From positions 124,001 through 188,000 of the forward strand of contig NZ_JBQKUP010000039.1 of the NCBI RefSeq assembly GCF_052156535.1: a stretch of DNA of 64,000 nt, in the 5' to 3' direction. Positions 51,282 through 59,746 of this stretch are shown piece after piece. Positions within the stretch are counted from its first letter, which is position 1, and each line of letters starts with the position of its first letter. The stretch comes from Nitrospira_E sp052156535 (GTDB lineage: Bacteria; Nitrospirota; Nitrospiria; Nitrospirales; UBA8639). Both the position numbers and the translations under genes were made by a program. The notes under the pieces are model-generated. The model saw only the letters and a list, made by a program, of their open reading frames with translations, was not told the origin of the DNA and did no database searches.

Positions 51282-52694
51282 TTATTGCTCTTTCCTCAGG
51301 CCTGGGGGGTAGTCCATTATTGAGCCCCGCGTCTTGGTTAGTGAGGACAAGCGGGCAAACAATTTTTTTCTGGTAGAAAAGAACTCCGGCTGGCCTTCTG
51401 TTAATTGTAAGAACCTACCAAAATATTGATTCGCTAACCGGTTATTCCCCATTTGCTCATAGGCATAGCCCATATTCAAATGAATATGAGGCAATTCCGG
51501 TTGCAGTGCTTCGGCCTGCCGAAGTTCATGCACCGCTAGTTGGAAGCTCCCTTGTTGCTGGGCCACCAGAGCTCGTTGGATCCACAATTGCGGAACTTTG
51601 TCGTTACGTGCGAGGCCGCTCAAAAAATATTGATCGGCCTGCTCAAGCTGGCCTGCTCCCAAATATGCCGTGCCCATCCAAAACCATGGTTCCCAGGTGA
51701 CGGGAGGATCATGGAAGAGGGGGGAAAGCATGGCTTGCGCCTCTTTGTATTCACCGTTTTGGATAAGTTCTCGGGCGTGATGGAGCAAGTTGGCAGAAGA
51801 TCGCTGAGGTGGACCTGTGTTTTGAGCGTTCACCTGAATCCTTTCGTTTTTCAGAGAAAGGGCTGCCGTGTTGACAGGGGCAGAAGGCTCGTCACTCACA
51901 AGAGAGGTGATGGTTGTGAGTTCATTCAGATTGATTGGCTCTTCCTCTAAATCGGCTTCTAACGGGATGGGTGTGCCTGTCTCATTGACGGATGCGACTT
52001 CGACAAGGGCCGAATCACGTTGTTCTGCCTGGGCAAGGACTATGACTGGAGGACCGGTTGCAATTTTCTTCGAATCAGTGCTCGGCTGGTTCGGTGCTAC
52101 GTCTGTGGTTGTGCGTGGCGTTGAGAGGGATGTGCCCGCGGTTATCTGTTTAGGGTCTTCGGATGTGGGGGTTATTAATCGTGTTGCAGGTGCGGGGGAG
52201 GCCGGATTTTTTCCCACGGGTTGTATGGGGAGGGCATGTTCGACCTTCAATGGAGAGGATGGCTCCATTGACGCACCATCTTGGGATGTGGGCGATGCCT
52301 CATCCGGTTCCTGGGCAGCTGATACTGGAAGACTCTCTTCAGGTTCAGCAGTTGGTAGCTGCGTGGCTTCAGAACCCGAATCATCAGGTGGAGTCCCTAA
52401 AAGCGGAGAAGAGTTCGACAGAGCCACACGCTGTCCGGGCAAAGAAGAGGCTTCCGTTGGCATGCCGAAGTCCAGATGTAAGCCGATCCAGTAGGCACCC
52501 ATGCCTAGACTGCTTAAGCCGATTGTCATGCCGATCCCGATCAACCAAAACTTTAATGGAGAGGGCCGGTGGTGCCAACCCGGTTCTCTTCTCACTTTAG
52601 GTGGAAGGACAAGGGGTGCCTGCTGGGCCGTCTCAGTCCCGTCATTTTTGGTCTGGGTCTGAAGTCGCTGGAGGGTGTCTGCGATGATACTCAT
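51282..52694 (-). CDS. MshN-like TPR protein
   Basis: 470 residues. A short cytoplasmic start, one helix (FWLIGIGMTIGLSSLGMGAY), a long Pro/Ser/Thr/Glu-rich linker (~75-300) and C-terminal TPR repeats (~310-440: LLHHARELIQNGEYKEAQAM, AYLGAGQLEQADQYFLSGLA, LPHIHLNMGYAYEQMGNNRL). Layout and place directly after the MshM ATPase (27-bp gap) match MshN of MSHA pilus clusters, a periplasmic assembly protein. Linker sequence is low complexity and poorly conserved in this family. Confidence 0.82.
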   Translation of the reverse strand: MSIIADTLQRLQTQTKNDGTETAQQAPLVLPPKVRREPGWHHRPSPLKFWLIGIGMTIGLSSLGMGAYWIGLHLDFGMPTEASSLPGQRVALSNSSPLLGTPPDDSGSEATQLPTAEPEESLPVSAAQEPDEASPTSQDGASMEPSSPLKVEHALPIQPVGKNPASPAPATRLITPTSEDPKQITAGTSLSTPRTTTDVAPNQPSTDSKKIATGPPVIVLAQAEQRDSALVEVASVNETGTPIPLEADLEEEPINLNELTTITSLVSDEPSAPVNTAALSLKNERIQVNAQNTGPPQRSSANLLHHARELIQNGEYKEAQAMLSPLFHDPPVTWEPWFWMGTAYLGAGQLEQADQYFLSGLARNDKVPQLWIQRALVAQQQGSFQLAVHELRQAEALQPELPHIHLNMGYAYEQMGNNRLANQYFGRFLQLTEGQPEFFSTRKKLFARLSSLTKTRGSIMDYPPGLRKEQ

Positions 52695-52721
52695 GGTCTG
52701 TTGGTTTTCCGTGATCCCTTG

Positions 52722-53549
52722 TTACGGAAGAAATTCTTTGGTTGCGCGCCAGATCATCATGGGAGTCACCGTATGTCGGCCCTGAGCATAAGCGGCTAAC
52801 AGGGCCCGGTCGCACAGTTGATTGATGCGGCGCGGGACTCCACGACTCCACGCATAAATGAGCCAGAGGACTCCCACACCAAGATGAAATCGGTGTCGGG
52901 CATCGGCGATATGCAGTCGATGTCGGATGTACGCACGAGTCTCCCGCCAGGTAAATGATTCAAGGCGATAGCGAACGCTAATGCGCTGTCGTAATGGTCG
53001 GAAGGCCCGAGTCGCCAACTTTTGTTCCAACTCCGGTTGTCCAACCAGCAGGAGACACATCAACTTATCTTTTTCGGTATCCAGGTTGGAGAGAAGCCGA
53101 AGTCCTTCCAGGACTTTTCCACTGAGCCGGTGGGCTTCGTCCACCAACACGACGACCCGTTCTCCTTCCACGGCCAGCCGGAGCAACAGCTTAGGCAGTT
53201 CTCGTTGTAAGGCCCCAAGGGACTGATCCTCAGGTAGTGTCCCGGTCAAATCTTCATAAATGGATACAAGTAAATCAGAATAGGACTGATCCGGATTCAT
53301 GAGGTACGCGAACCGGACCCCGGTCGGCGGATGGCGAAGCAGGTGCCGGCACAACAGGGTTTTGCCGAGACCCACTTCCCCCGTCAGCATAGTGAGTCCA
53401 CCACTGGCAATGCCAAATCGGAGATGATTCAGCGCTTCCAGATGGTGGCTGCCGGGAAAAAAGAAATCGGTATCGGGTGTGAGGCGAAATGGGGGTTCAG
53501 AAAACCCCAATTCCTGATAGCACATGCTGAGATCTAACGTCGTCATCAT
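52722..53549 (-). CDS. mshM: MshM/ExeA-like AAA ATPase
   Basis: 275 residues. YQELGFSEPPFRLTPDTDFF and LRFGIASGGLTMLTGEVGLG open the ATPase domain, Walker A is GEVGLGKT, Walker B is VVVLVDEAHRLSG, and LLLVGQPELEQKL with LRQRISVRYRLESF completes the ExeA/MshM-type AAA fold; a C-terminal helical region ends in RRINQLCDRALLAAYAQGRH. These ATPases help place or assemble the secretin. Its start overlaps the secretin stop by four bases (ATGA). Confidence 0.9.
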   Translation of the reverse strand: MMTTLDLSMCYQELGFSEPPFRLTPDTDFFFPGSHHLEALNHLRFGIASGGLTMLTGEVGLGKTLLCRHLLRHPPTGVRFAYLMNPDQSYSDLLVSIYEDLTGTLPEDQSLGALQRELPKLLLRLAVEGERVVVLVDEAHRLSGKVLEGLRLLSNLDTEKDKLMCLLLVGQPELEQKLATRAFRPLRQRISVRYRLESFTWRETRAYIRHRLHIADARHRFHLGVGVLWLIYAWSRGVPRRINQLCDRALLAAYAQGRHTVTPMMIWRATKEFLP

Positions 53550-55171
53550 GAGGCTCGTATAATCTTAGGGGAGAGAAAGATGACCAGTTCGCTTTTCCTT
53601 TTAGCTGTGTACGTTCCCTTAAATAAGCGACCAAGGTAGGGAATGTCCCCTAAGAGAGGAACCTTGCGTTCGGTTTCTGAGGATTCTTCTTGGATGAGTC
53701 CACCGATAATGACCATTTCTCCATCTTTCAACCTGACCAATCCGGAGGATTGTTTGACATCTAAAACCGGAGCAGTGGACCCGCCCTCCCCCCCATTGAG
53801 AGCGGCTGGGGACTTCTCAATGGCACGAAGTCGGGAAAGAATAGGGGTCACATCCAGCATAATCCACCCATCCTCGGAAATTTGAGGGGTAACGGAAAGG
53901 ACCAAGCCTACCGTGACGGATCGCACCTGCTCAGTCACAATATTGCCACTCCCGGCAGTCCCTTGAGCAACGGTTGAGGAAAAGAAGGGTTGATCTGTGG
54001 CGACTTTAACCAAGGCCGGTTGATTATTCATGGTGACCACGCGAGGTTGAGAGACCACACGAACGTCACCCTGTTCTTCCAGTGCTGTGAGCACTCCATC
54101 AAAACTCCCATCCTCGAAGGAGATGGTGGTCGTGGCAGCTTTTGCCATGAAACCTCCGAAGGGCGCGGTAATTATGTTTGCGAGGGCAATGGCGCCATTT
54201 GTGCCATCAAAATTAATCCTGCTCCAATCAATACCCAGACTGTACTGATCATCCAGAGCGACTTCATAAATCCGCACTTCGATCTCTACCTGTCGGTACA
54301 GAGCCTGGTGAACACTTTTGAGAAAATCGTCAATTTCATCGACCCGTTTATACCGATCGGTAATCTGAATGGTTCCTGAGAGACGATTGACCACGAGTCG
54401 TCCCTCTTCGGACATCAGAGTCCTAATTTGCGTTTCCAATTCTTCCCAGAACTTTATTTCGTCCTCCTGGTTCACCGTGATTTGTCCGGTGTCCTGGGAT
54501 GCGCCGCCTCCGCTCCCCCCGCTGGAACCGGAGCTGAGCTGCGCGCGGTTTTGTCCTGTTCCACTCCGAACGAGACGGATGTAATCGACGTTCAATGTTT
54601 TCGTCTTAAATTGTCTGACCTGGATCAGGTTCTGGTGGTGCTCCCAGTAATAACCATGGGCTTCCAAAATGGCCGACATCGCCTGTTCAAGAGGCAGATG
54701 ATGAAAATCAACGGTAATGGTGCCGGTGATGTCGGGTCCGGCCACAATATTTAAATGGTTGCTCCGAGCAAACAATGCCAACGCGTCAATGACCGGCAGA
54801 TCTTGTGCGCGAAACGAATACAAGGGCCCCATAGAAGGGGCAGGTGGCGGTGTCGGAGGCTTGGGGAGATCGCTGGTGAGCAACATGCGATCCTCGAGGG
54901 AAAATGTCGCCTGAGGGTTGTTCCCGGATGGTGCCGCCAAATCTGAGCTCAGGGAAAGTCTCTGTGTAGTCTGTGTGGTGTTGGCATCGGAGATTGACCG
55001 GTCTGCATCTGGATTGGCGGTGGTGCATCCCCACAGGCTGAACATGCCCAAAAGAGCCAGACTTTGAAAAACCCGTGCGCCACATGTGATGAATGCTCCG
55101 TTGGACGGTCGACCGGAGATCATGGAGGTCTGAGGAATCACTATGGTGTTGTGGCGCATGTCGTCTTTCAT
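53546..55171 (-). CDS. mshL: MshL/PilQ-family outer-membrane secretin
   Basis: 541 residues. The signal ends in a lipobox (LALLGMFSLWGC), so it is probably a lipoprotein. An STN-like domain (LPVIDALALFARSNHLNIVA, DFHHLPLEQAMSAILEAHGY), a short Gly/Ser linker (SSGSSGGSGGG) and the secretin domain (EDGSFDGVLTALEEQGDVRV, SQPRVVTMNNQPALVKV, DVTPILSR, LVRLKDGEMVIIGGLIQ, VPLLGDIPYLGRLFKG) follow. It forms the ring through which the pilus leaves the cell. The start is uncertain: ATG 55171 has no clear ribosome binding site, and a Met near residue 17 is possible. Confidence 0.92.
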   Translation of the reverse strand: MKDDMRHNTIVIPQTSMISGRPSNGAFITCGARVFQSLALLGMFSLWGCTTANPDADRSISDANTTQTTQRLSLSSDLAAPSGNNPQATFSLEDRMLLTSDLPKPPTPPPAPSMGPLYSFRAQDLPVIDALALFARSNHLNIVAGPDITGTITVDFHHLPLEQAMSAILEAHGYYWEHHQNLIQVRQFKTKTLNVDYIRLVRSGTGQNRAQLSSGSSGGSGGGASQDTGQITVNQEDEIKFWEELETQIRTLMSEEGRLVVNRLSGTIQITDRYKRVDEIDDFLKSVHQALYRQVEIEVRIYEVALDDQYSLGIDWSRINFDGTNGAIALANIITAPFGGFMAKAATTTISFEDGSFDGVLTALEEQGDVRVVSQPRVVTMNNQPALVKVATDQPFFSSTVAQGTAGSGNIVTEQVRSVTVGLVLSVTPQISEDGWIMLDVTPILSRLRAIEKSPAALNGGEGGSTAPVLDVKQSSGLVRLKDGEMVIIGGLIQEESSETERKVPLLGDIPYLGRLFKGTYTAKRKSELVIFLSPKIIRAS

Positions 55172-55187
55172 GGAGTGATGAGGAGAG

Positions 55188-55703
55188 TTATGACGTTGTT
55201 TTTTTTGAAAATGTTATCCATTGGTTTTTGCCCTGATGTTTGAGCCATACCCCTTTGGGCTGAATGGACAGGACCTGATATCCGTTAATCATTTCGCCTT
55301 CATACACGACGGTCCGGTTGATCACGGCACTCCGATGTTCGCCTTCGACGGCAATGGCTTTAAGGGTAAAGGTATTCGTCACCTGCTTCTCCCCTGTTTG
55401 GTCCGCTCCCAACGAAGCCGGGTCCGGTTGTTCCCGAGAGGCCGCTGCGATGGGGCCAAAAGGATCACGGCTTGAGTATTCGATCCATTGACCAGCCTCA
55501 TCCTCATGGGGTCGCCCCGTAGAGGTAAGGGGAGGGAGAGTCGGGGCAGAAAGCAGCCGATTCAGCCCCACGGAGATGATTCCCGGTGCATCGGATGCCG
55601 TATCCACGATATTGGTATAGACTGCGAATCCTGCGAGAAGACACAGACCCACCGTGACAAACGGATTTTTTAAAGCTCGACGGAATCGTTGGTTTTCATC
55701 CAT
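55188..55703 (-). CDS. MshK/PilP-like pilus assembly protein
   Basis: 171 residues. One N-terminal helix (NPFVTVGLCLLAGFAVYTNI), a variable linker, then a small beta domain (FTLKAIAVEGEHRSAVINRT, YEGEMINGYQVLSIQPKGVW) like the homology region of PilP/GspC/MshK, which links the inner-membrane complex to the secretin. It overlaps the upstream PilO-like gene by 34 bp and is followed by the secretin after 16 bp. Confidence 0.8.
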   Translation of the reverse strand: MDENQRFRRALKNPFVTVGLCLLAGFAVYTNIVDTASDAPGIISVGLNRLLSAPTLPPLTSTGRPHEDEAGQWIEYSSRDPFGPIAAASREQPDPASLGADQTGEKQVTNTFTLKAIAVEGEHRSAVINRTVVYEGEMINGYQVLSIQPKGVWLKHQGKNQWITFSKKTTS

Positions 55704-56257
55704 ACCGACAATCCAATGGTTAAATGAGTGGCTTGTTGACCATCACCCATGACCGTCACATTCTGAATGTCGACTCTTGGTCCGGATCTGGTCAGGGCTT
55801 TTAGGAACTGAAGATAGGAACGATACGCATGGGGGTTTCCTTGCGAGTTGACCTGAATTTCCAACGGGACCAATGTCACTCCCTGTATGGGAGCCGTGGT
55901 GCGTTCTGTGCTCAGAATCCGATACTGGATGAGGAGATTCCGCTTTTTGCCGTCGGTTTGAAGCATTTGTGCCCATTGCGCCAAATGGGTGAAGTTTTGG
56001 AGTAAGCGCTGTTCAGCCAGTTGGAGGTGAGTGTCAAGCGCTTCCGGACGAGCCTGAAGGTATTGAGAGCGAAGCTCCGATACCTGTTGTTCCAAGCCGA
56101 TCGCATCTTGAGTCAACGATTGGCGCTTCTGAATGGCGAAAAGTTTATCCAGACTCACCCAGCCCACAATGGATAACGTGCCAATCAGGAGCATCACGAG
56201 GGCCGTGCTTCTGAGCTGTTGGGGATTGAGCCACTCAAAACGGCGAAGCCACTTCAT
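55670..56257 (-). CDS. MshJ/PilO-like pilus assembly protein
   Basis: 195 residues. Helix at ~15-38 (STALVMLLIGTLSIVGWVSL), a coiled-coil segment (~40-110) and a C-terminal ferredoxin-like domain (GVTLVPLEIQVNSQGNPHAY, RSYLQFLKALTRSGPRVDIQ, NVTVMGDGQQATHLTIGLSV), the usual PilO/GspM/MshJ architecture. It overlaps the MshI-like gene by four bases. Inner membrane, periplasmic domain; partner of the MshI-like protein. Confidence 0.82.
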   Translation of the reverse strand: MKWLRRFEWLNPQQLRSTALVMLLIGTLSIVGWVSLDKLFAIQKRQSLTQDAIGLEQQVSELRSQYLQARPEALDTHLQLAEQRLLQNFTHLAQWAQMLQTDGKKRNLLIQYRILSTERTTAPIQGVTLVPLEIQVNSQGNPHAYRSYLQFLKALTRSGPRVDIQNVTVMGDGQQATHLTIGLSVWMKTNDSVEL

Positions 56258-57735
56258 AACATGGTTCCCTTCAAGGTGAACCGATAGAGTGGGTGTTCAT
56301 GGCTTGAGGTGGCGGTTTGGGTCAAGAGTTGATCCCGCCAATCCTCATGCAGGGACACATGATAGGGTCCATCCGCCAGCTGTTGCACGAATTGATCCAC
56401 CACAAGCAATGTGGCGGCAAGATTGGTAGAAGTGCTGCCGTCCAGCTCCACGTTCCATCCGTCCTGGGTTCGCTCCACAAAGGCTTTGCGCAAGATGACC
56501 TGGGTGGGGATAATGGATCCCAGATAGCTGAGAAATGGGCCTTCTAATTCCGGCGTGGTGGTTTCGCTGACGGATTGAGCCCACTGCCGTTTCGTGTCTA
56601 ACGACATGAGGCGACCTTCCCATTGCGCGTAATCCTGCTGGAGGGCGCTGACCTGGTCGGTCATGGTCTGCATCGCTGTGCGATGTCTGGCTAAATAACC
56701 TTCGATGACGCTGGTTGTTCCGACTCCGAAAAGAATAAAAACCGCAAGCATGGCGACGAAAGCCTTGGTGAGGGTCTTTCGTAGCGGAGCCTGGAGAACC
56801 TGCGTGGGCGTGAAGTTGCTGTGCAGATTGAGCGGAAGCATCGCACCGATCCACAGCCAGTAATTCCAGTCCGGCTTGATGGGGTATGGTATGAGGGGAG
56901 TGTTTACGTGTGGCTGTATTTCACCCGCCGTTAATCGTTCTTCATCGTCCCAAAACCAGATGCAGGGAAACTTTAAATTGGTTTGTTGTGTGATAAACAT
57001 TATCGTTCGATTGGCCTCGGTTCCGACCCGCTCTCCAAGTGGAACCCAGTCTTGAGCGGGGAACAGATGTCGAGTCCAAATGGGGGTTCCATCATCATTC
57101 CCTGCGACAATCATGATTTTGCCTTCGAGCATGGTTATCAGGATCGAACCTTTTCCCGGTTCGACAGGCAACGTGCTGAGTTGACTCTCAGCCAGAGTAG
57201 AAAGAGGAGCCAACTGACGAAGAGATAAGCCCGACTCTTGGCAGATGTGCACGATCTTATCGATATAGTCTTGGGGCCATATATCAAGGTGGACATGTAA
57301 TTTTCCTCGCGTTTCCAGGCCAATCTGATATCGCCAAGCCGCTGGTCCCTCCCACGGTTTTTCCTGTTGGACCTTTCGTTCAAGATAGGGAAGGAGGTCA
57401 GTGAGGAGCATCGGAGGGATTTGAATGGTCCGCGAGGCAAGCCGCGGATGGTCTACGAGCATGGCGAGGTGCGTGCCGGGAAATTGGGTGTAGTGAATTG
57501 CTTCTTCCAATGCTTCGCGAAGTGTGTCTAGAGACACGTGCCGGCCTGGACGTTCCCAACTCCGTCCAATGGTATTTTTCACAATTGATAAGGCTTTCAA
57601 TCGACCATTTGAAAGGCTGACGCTTAAAATCGTCTGTTTTTTCTTCACCAGAGTCTTCTGGAGGTTCAGGGGGATCTCCGGCGTAGGTGTCTGGGCGGCG
57701 GCAAATGATGTGGGTGATTGCGGGTTGTCGTTCAT
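56254..57735 (-). CDS. MshI-like (PilM-PilN/GspL type) protein
   Basis: 493 residues. The N-terminal ~240 is a cytoplasmic actin-like PilM/MshI domain (TILSVSLSNGRLKALSIV, LAMLVDHPRLASRTIQIPPM, EGKIMIVAGNDDG), then a helix (~335-355: AFVAMLAVFILFGVGTTSVI), a coiled coil and a small PilN/GspL-type periplasmic domain (LSYLGSIIPTQVILRKAFVE, LDGSTSTNLAATLLVVDQF). Combines PilM-like and PilN-like roles in one chain, as in MshI and GspL. Overlaps the PilO-like gene by four bases. Confidence 0.85.
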   Translation of the reverse strand: MNDNPQSPTSFAAAQTPTPEIPLNLQKTLVKKKQTILSVSLSNGRLKALSIVKNTIGRSWERPGRHVSLDTLREALEEAIHYTQFPGTHLAMLVDHPRLASRTIQIPPMLLTDLLPYLERKVQQEKPWEGPAAWRYQIGLETRGKLHVHLDIWPQDYIDKIVHICQESGLSLRQLAPLSTLAESQLSTLPVEPGKGSILITMLEGKIMIVAGNDDGTPIWTRHLFPAQDWVPLGERVGTEANRTIMFITQQTNLKFPCIWFWDDEERLTAGEIQPHVNTPLIPYPIKPDWNYWLWIGAMLPLNLHSNFTPTQVLQAPLRKTLTKAFVAMLAVFILFGVGTTSVIEGYLARHRTAMQTMTDQVSALQQDYAQWEGRLMSLDTKRQWAQSVSETTTPELEGPFLSYLGSIIPTQVILRKAFVERTQDGWNVELDGSTSTNLAATLLVVDQFVQQLADGPYHVSLHEDWRDQLLTQTATSSHEHPLYRFTLKGTML

Positions 57736-57739
57736 AGTA

Positions 57740-58660
57740 TTAGGGGCTATAGCAACCGCTACTGTTGATTCGCCATTTGGATCCTGCCGCGCAGTCAGGG
57801 TCGAATTGAAATCCGGCTTCGGTGGTCAGGGTGAGTTGTGTTTCTGGAACACTAAATGTATTGGCTTCGTCTAAACTCACCGTGGTTCCCGAGAAGTGAT
57901 AGCGACTATGCGGCAGAAGTGTGCCGACACCGGAATCAGTCGGGTTCCCATCGATCGCGTAACTGCCTCCGGCCCCATTGGCCGAGAGGCTGAGGAGATG
58001 AAATAAATGACCAACGTGCCCGCGATGAATTTTAAGATCCGGTGTTCCTGTTTCATCGGTGCTCCACCAGGTTTCAAAGTCGGCATCCGTGGCAATGGAG
58101 GGATTCACATTTTGGGATAGATGGGTAACGACCATAAATCGTGCGTCGGCCAGGGCCGTCGTGGAGAGACCTGTGGCATTGGTGAATCCACTGATATTGG
58201 GTTGCACGAAGTAATAGCGAAGAAATCCATTAGGGTTTGTGGTGAGTTGTCCTAGCGCGGTCGCGACATAATCGGGACTCAGCGCGGTGAGTGTGGCCGG
58301 AAATGAACGGGTCTGCCGAACGTAAAGTTCAATGCCTCGGGCGATTATCGCCAATTGTTCATCCTCCGCATCCCGCTTCGCGGCGGCCAGTTGATTGATC
58401 ACGTTTGGCGCAATGAGGCTGGCAAGAATGGCGATAATGGCCATGACGCCAATCATTTCCACAAGCGTAAATCCATGTGTAGATAGACAGCGTGAGGCCT
58501 CAAATAATCCGAAAAATTTCCGGCCTATTCTTTGAACGGGGTTCCGGATACCGCACTGAATCAACTGGAAGCCGGTGCCGGGACGCCAGCCTGTCTCGAA
58601 TGCGATCGAGGCCGTCTGGAGCCCTATGGCCTGAGTGGGAAAGTCATTGTGTCTTGTCAT
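57740..58660 (-). CDS. MSHA-type prepilin-like protein with long leader
   Basis: 306 residues as drawn. The prepilin signature is G|FTLVEMIGVMAIIAILASL with the conserved Glu5; the peptidase cuts after Gly63, an unusually long leader. The only in-frame ATG is the first codon; GGAG lies 17 bases upstream, so the start is not firm. The mature part has an N-terminal helix, a Cys pair near the end (CAAGSKWRINSSGC), and TFSVPETQLTLTTEAGFQFD, shared with the gene at 58943-59746. A minor pilin or pseudopilin of the pilus. Confidence 0.85.
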   Translation of the reverse strand: MTRHNDFPTQAIGLQTASIAFETGWRPGTGFQLIQCGIRNPVQRIGRKFFGLFEASRCLSTHGFTLVEMIGVMAIIAILASLIAPNVINQLAAAKRDAEDEQLAIIARGIELYVRQTRSFPATLTALSPDYVATALGQLTTNPNGFLRYYFVQPNISGFTNATGLSTTALADARFMVVTHLSQNVNPSIATDADFETWWSTDETGTPDLKIHRGHVGHLFHLLSLSANGAGGSYAIDGNPTDSGVGTLLPHSRYHFSGTTVSLDEANTFSVPETQLTLTTEAGFQFDPDCAAGSKWRINSSGCYSP

Positions 58661-58942
58661 GAGTCCGATCCCGTCTTGCTCCTTCTCAGCGAAGCTTTTG
58701 TCTCGGGGGTGCGTGTACGTACTCTTCTCTCAGTCGGGCATATCCCGCCTGTTAGTCCACCAACCTTACTTTCGGTGTTTAAAAAGCCAATCTTAATTTT
58801 CTTAAATTTTTCAATTGATCATGGCGGGTTTGTGAGGACCACAATGGGGCGGGACGATCAGCCGGAGGTCAGGTTAGAGAGGTGGTTAAGCAGTCATTTT
58901 TTGCCGGGTCAGGGAGCGAGAACGTCTCGAGAATGTTTCCGC
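58661..58942. other. Intergenic gap inside the pilus operon
   Basis: 282 bp between two pseudopilin genes, AT-rich at about 58780-58820. No supported gene. A secondary promoter is possible. Confidence 0.4.
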
Positions 58943-59746
58943 TTAACAGAGCGGAGAGAGAGGATTCCATCGTTTGGTGGCGACGCACAAGGGGTCGAAC
59001 CAATAACCGGTATTGGTGGTGAGAGAGAATTCAACATCAGGGATGTTGTAGCTATTGTCCTCGTCCAAACCGATTTCGGTGCCTAAAAGGTGAAGGCGGC
59101 TATGGGTTGGAAGAAGAGCGCCGTTGGAATGAGTGGGTTGATGGTCAATGGAAAAACTTCCCCCATTTCCCTTGGGGATAAGGTCTACCATATAAAAAAG
59201 ATGGCTGATCGTTCCACGATGAATAATGAGCGGAGGAGTCGTGCTGTCATTCATGTTCCACCAGGTTTCAAAGGAGGCGGGTGTGGTGATGGCCGGAGCC
59301 GCATCTTGTGCGAGATTGGATATGAGAAGAAACCGGGCATTGACGAGTTCACCGCCAGTCAGTCCGGTCGAGTTTTGGAATCCGGTTATGGAGGGATGCA
59401 CCGCATAATAGCGGGGAAATCCTCGTGCGTTTAGCGTCATCCGGGCTTGAGGCAATGGCACAAAGTCAGGGGCAAGGATGAGTAACGAAGGGGGGAACGC
59501 GTGGTTCTGTCGAAGATACGAGATGATTCCGTTGGCGATGAGCTGAAGATCACGGATTTCACGGTCTTCATTCGTTGGATCCCAGACTCTGACCATGGAG
59601 GGCGACACAACAGCGAACCCTATAGATAGAATCGCCAACAGGCCGATAAAAACAATGAGGATCATTCCGGCTTCCGGGTCAGAGGCATTCTGGTGGCGGG
59701 GCGGGGAAGGTAAGGCAACGCCGGGGTGGCGAAGGTTGCCTGTCAA
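58943..59746 (-). CDS. Divergent pseudopilin without the FTLVE motif
   Basis: 267 residues. The N-terminus is NASDPEAG|MILIVFIGLLAILSIGF, a prepilin-like helix after Gly27 but with Val where Glu5 is expected. The rest parallels the 57740-58660 protein: FPPSLLILAPDFVPLPQARM, RYYAVHPSITGFQNSTGL, SFETWWNMND, HRGTISHLFYMVDL, and a C-terminal Cys pair. A paralogue of the gene downstream. Start overlaps the MshG stop by four bases. Lacking Glu5, it may act as a tip minor pilin (as GspK-type proteins do). Confidence 0.8.
   Translation of the reverse strand: MTGNLRHPGVALPSPPRHQNASDPEAGMILIVFIGLLAILSIGFAVVSPSMVRVWDPTNEDREIRDLQLIANGIISYLRQNHAFPPSLLILAPDFVPLPQARMTLNARGFPRYYAVHPSITGFQNSTGLTGGELVNARFLLISNLAQDAAPAITTPASFETWWNMNDSTTPPLIIHRGTISHLFYMVDLIPKGNGGSFSIDHQPTHSNGALLPTHSRLHLLGTEIGLDEDNSYNIPDVEFSLTTNTGYWFDPLCVATKRWNPLSPLC

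Noticed and set aside
51868..52494. 208-codon plus-strand ORF
   Set aside because: Lies antisense within the low-complexity linker of the MshN-like gene; composition is a mirror of that linker and there is no ribosome binding site.
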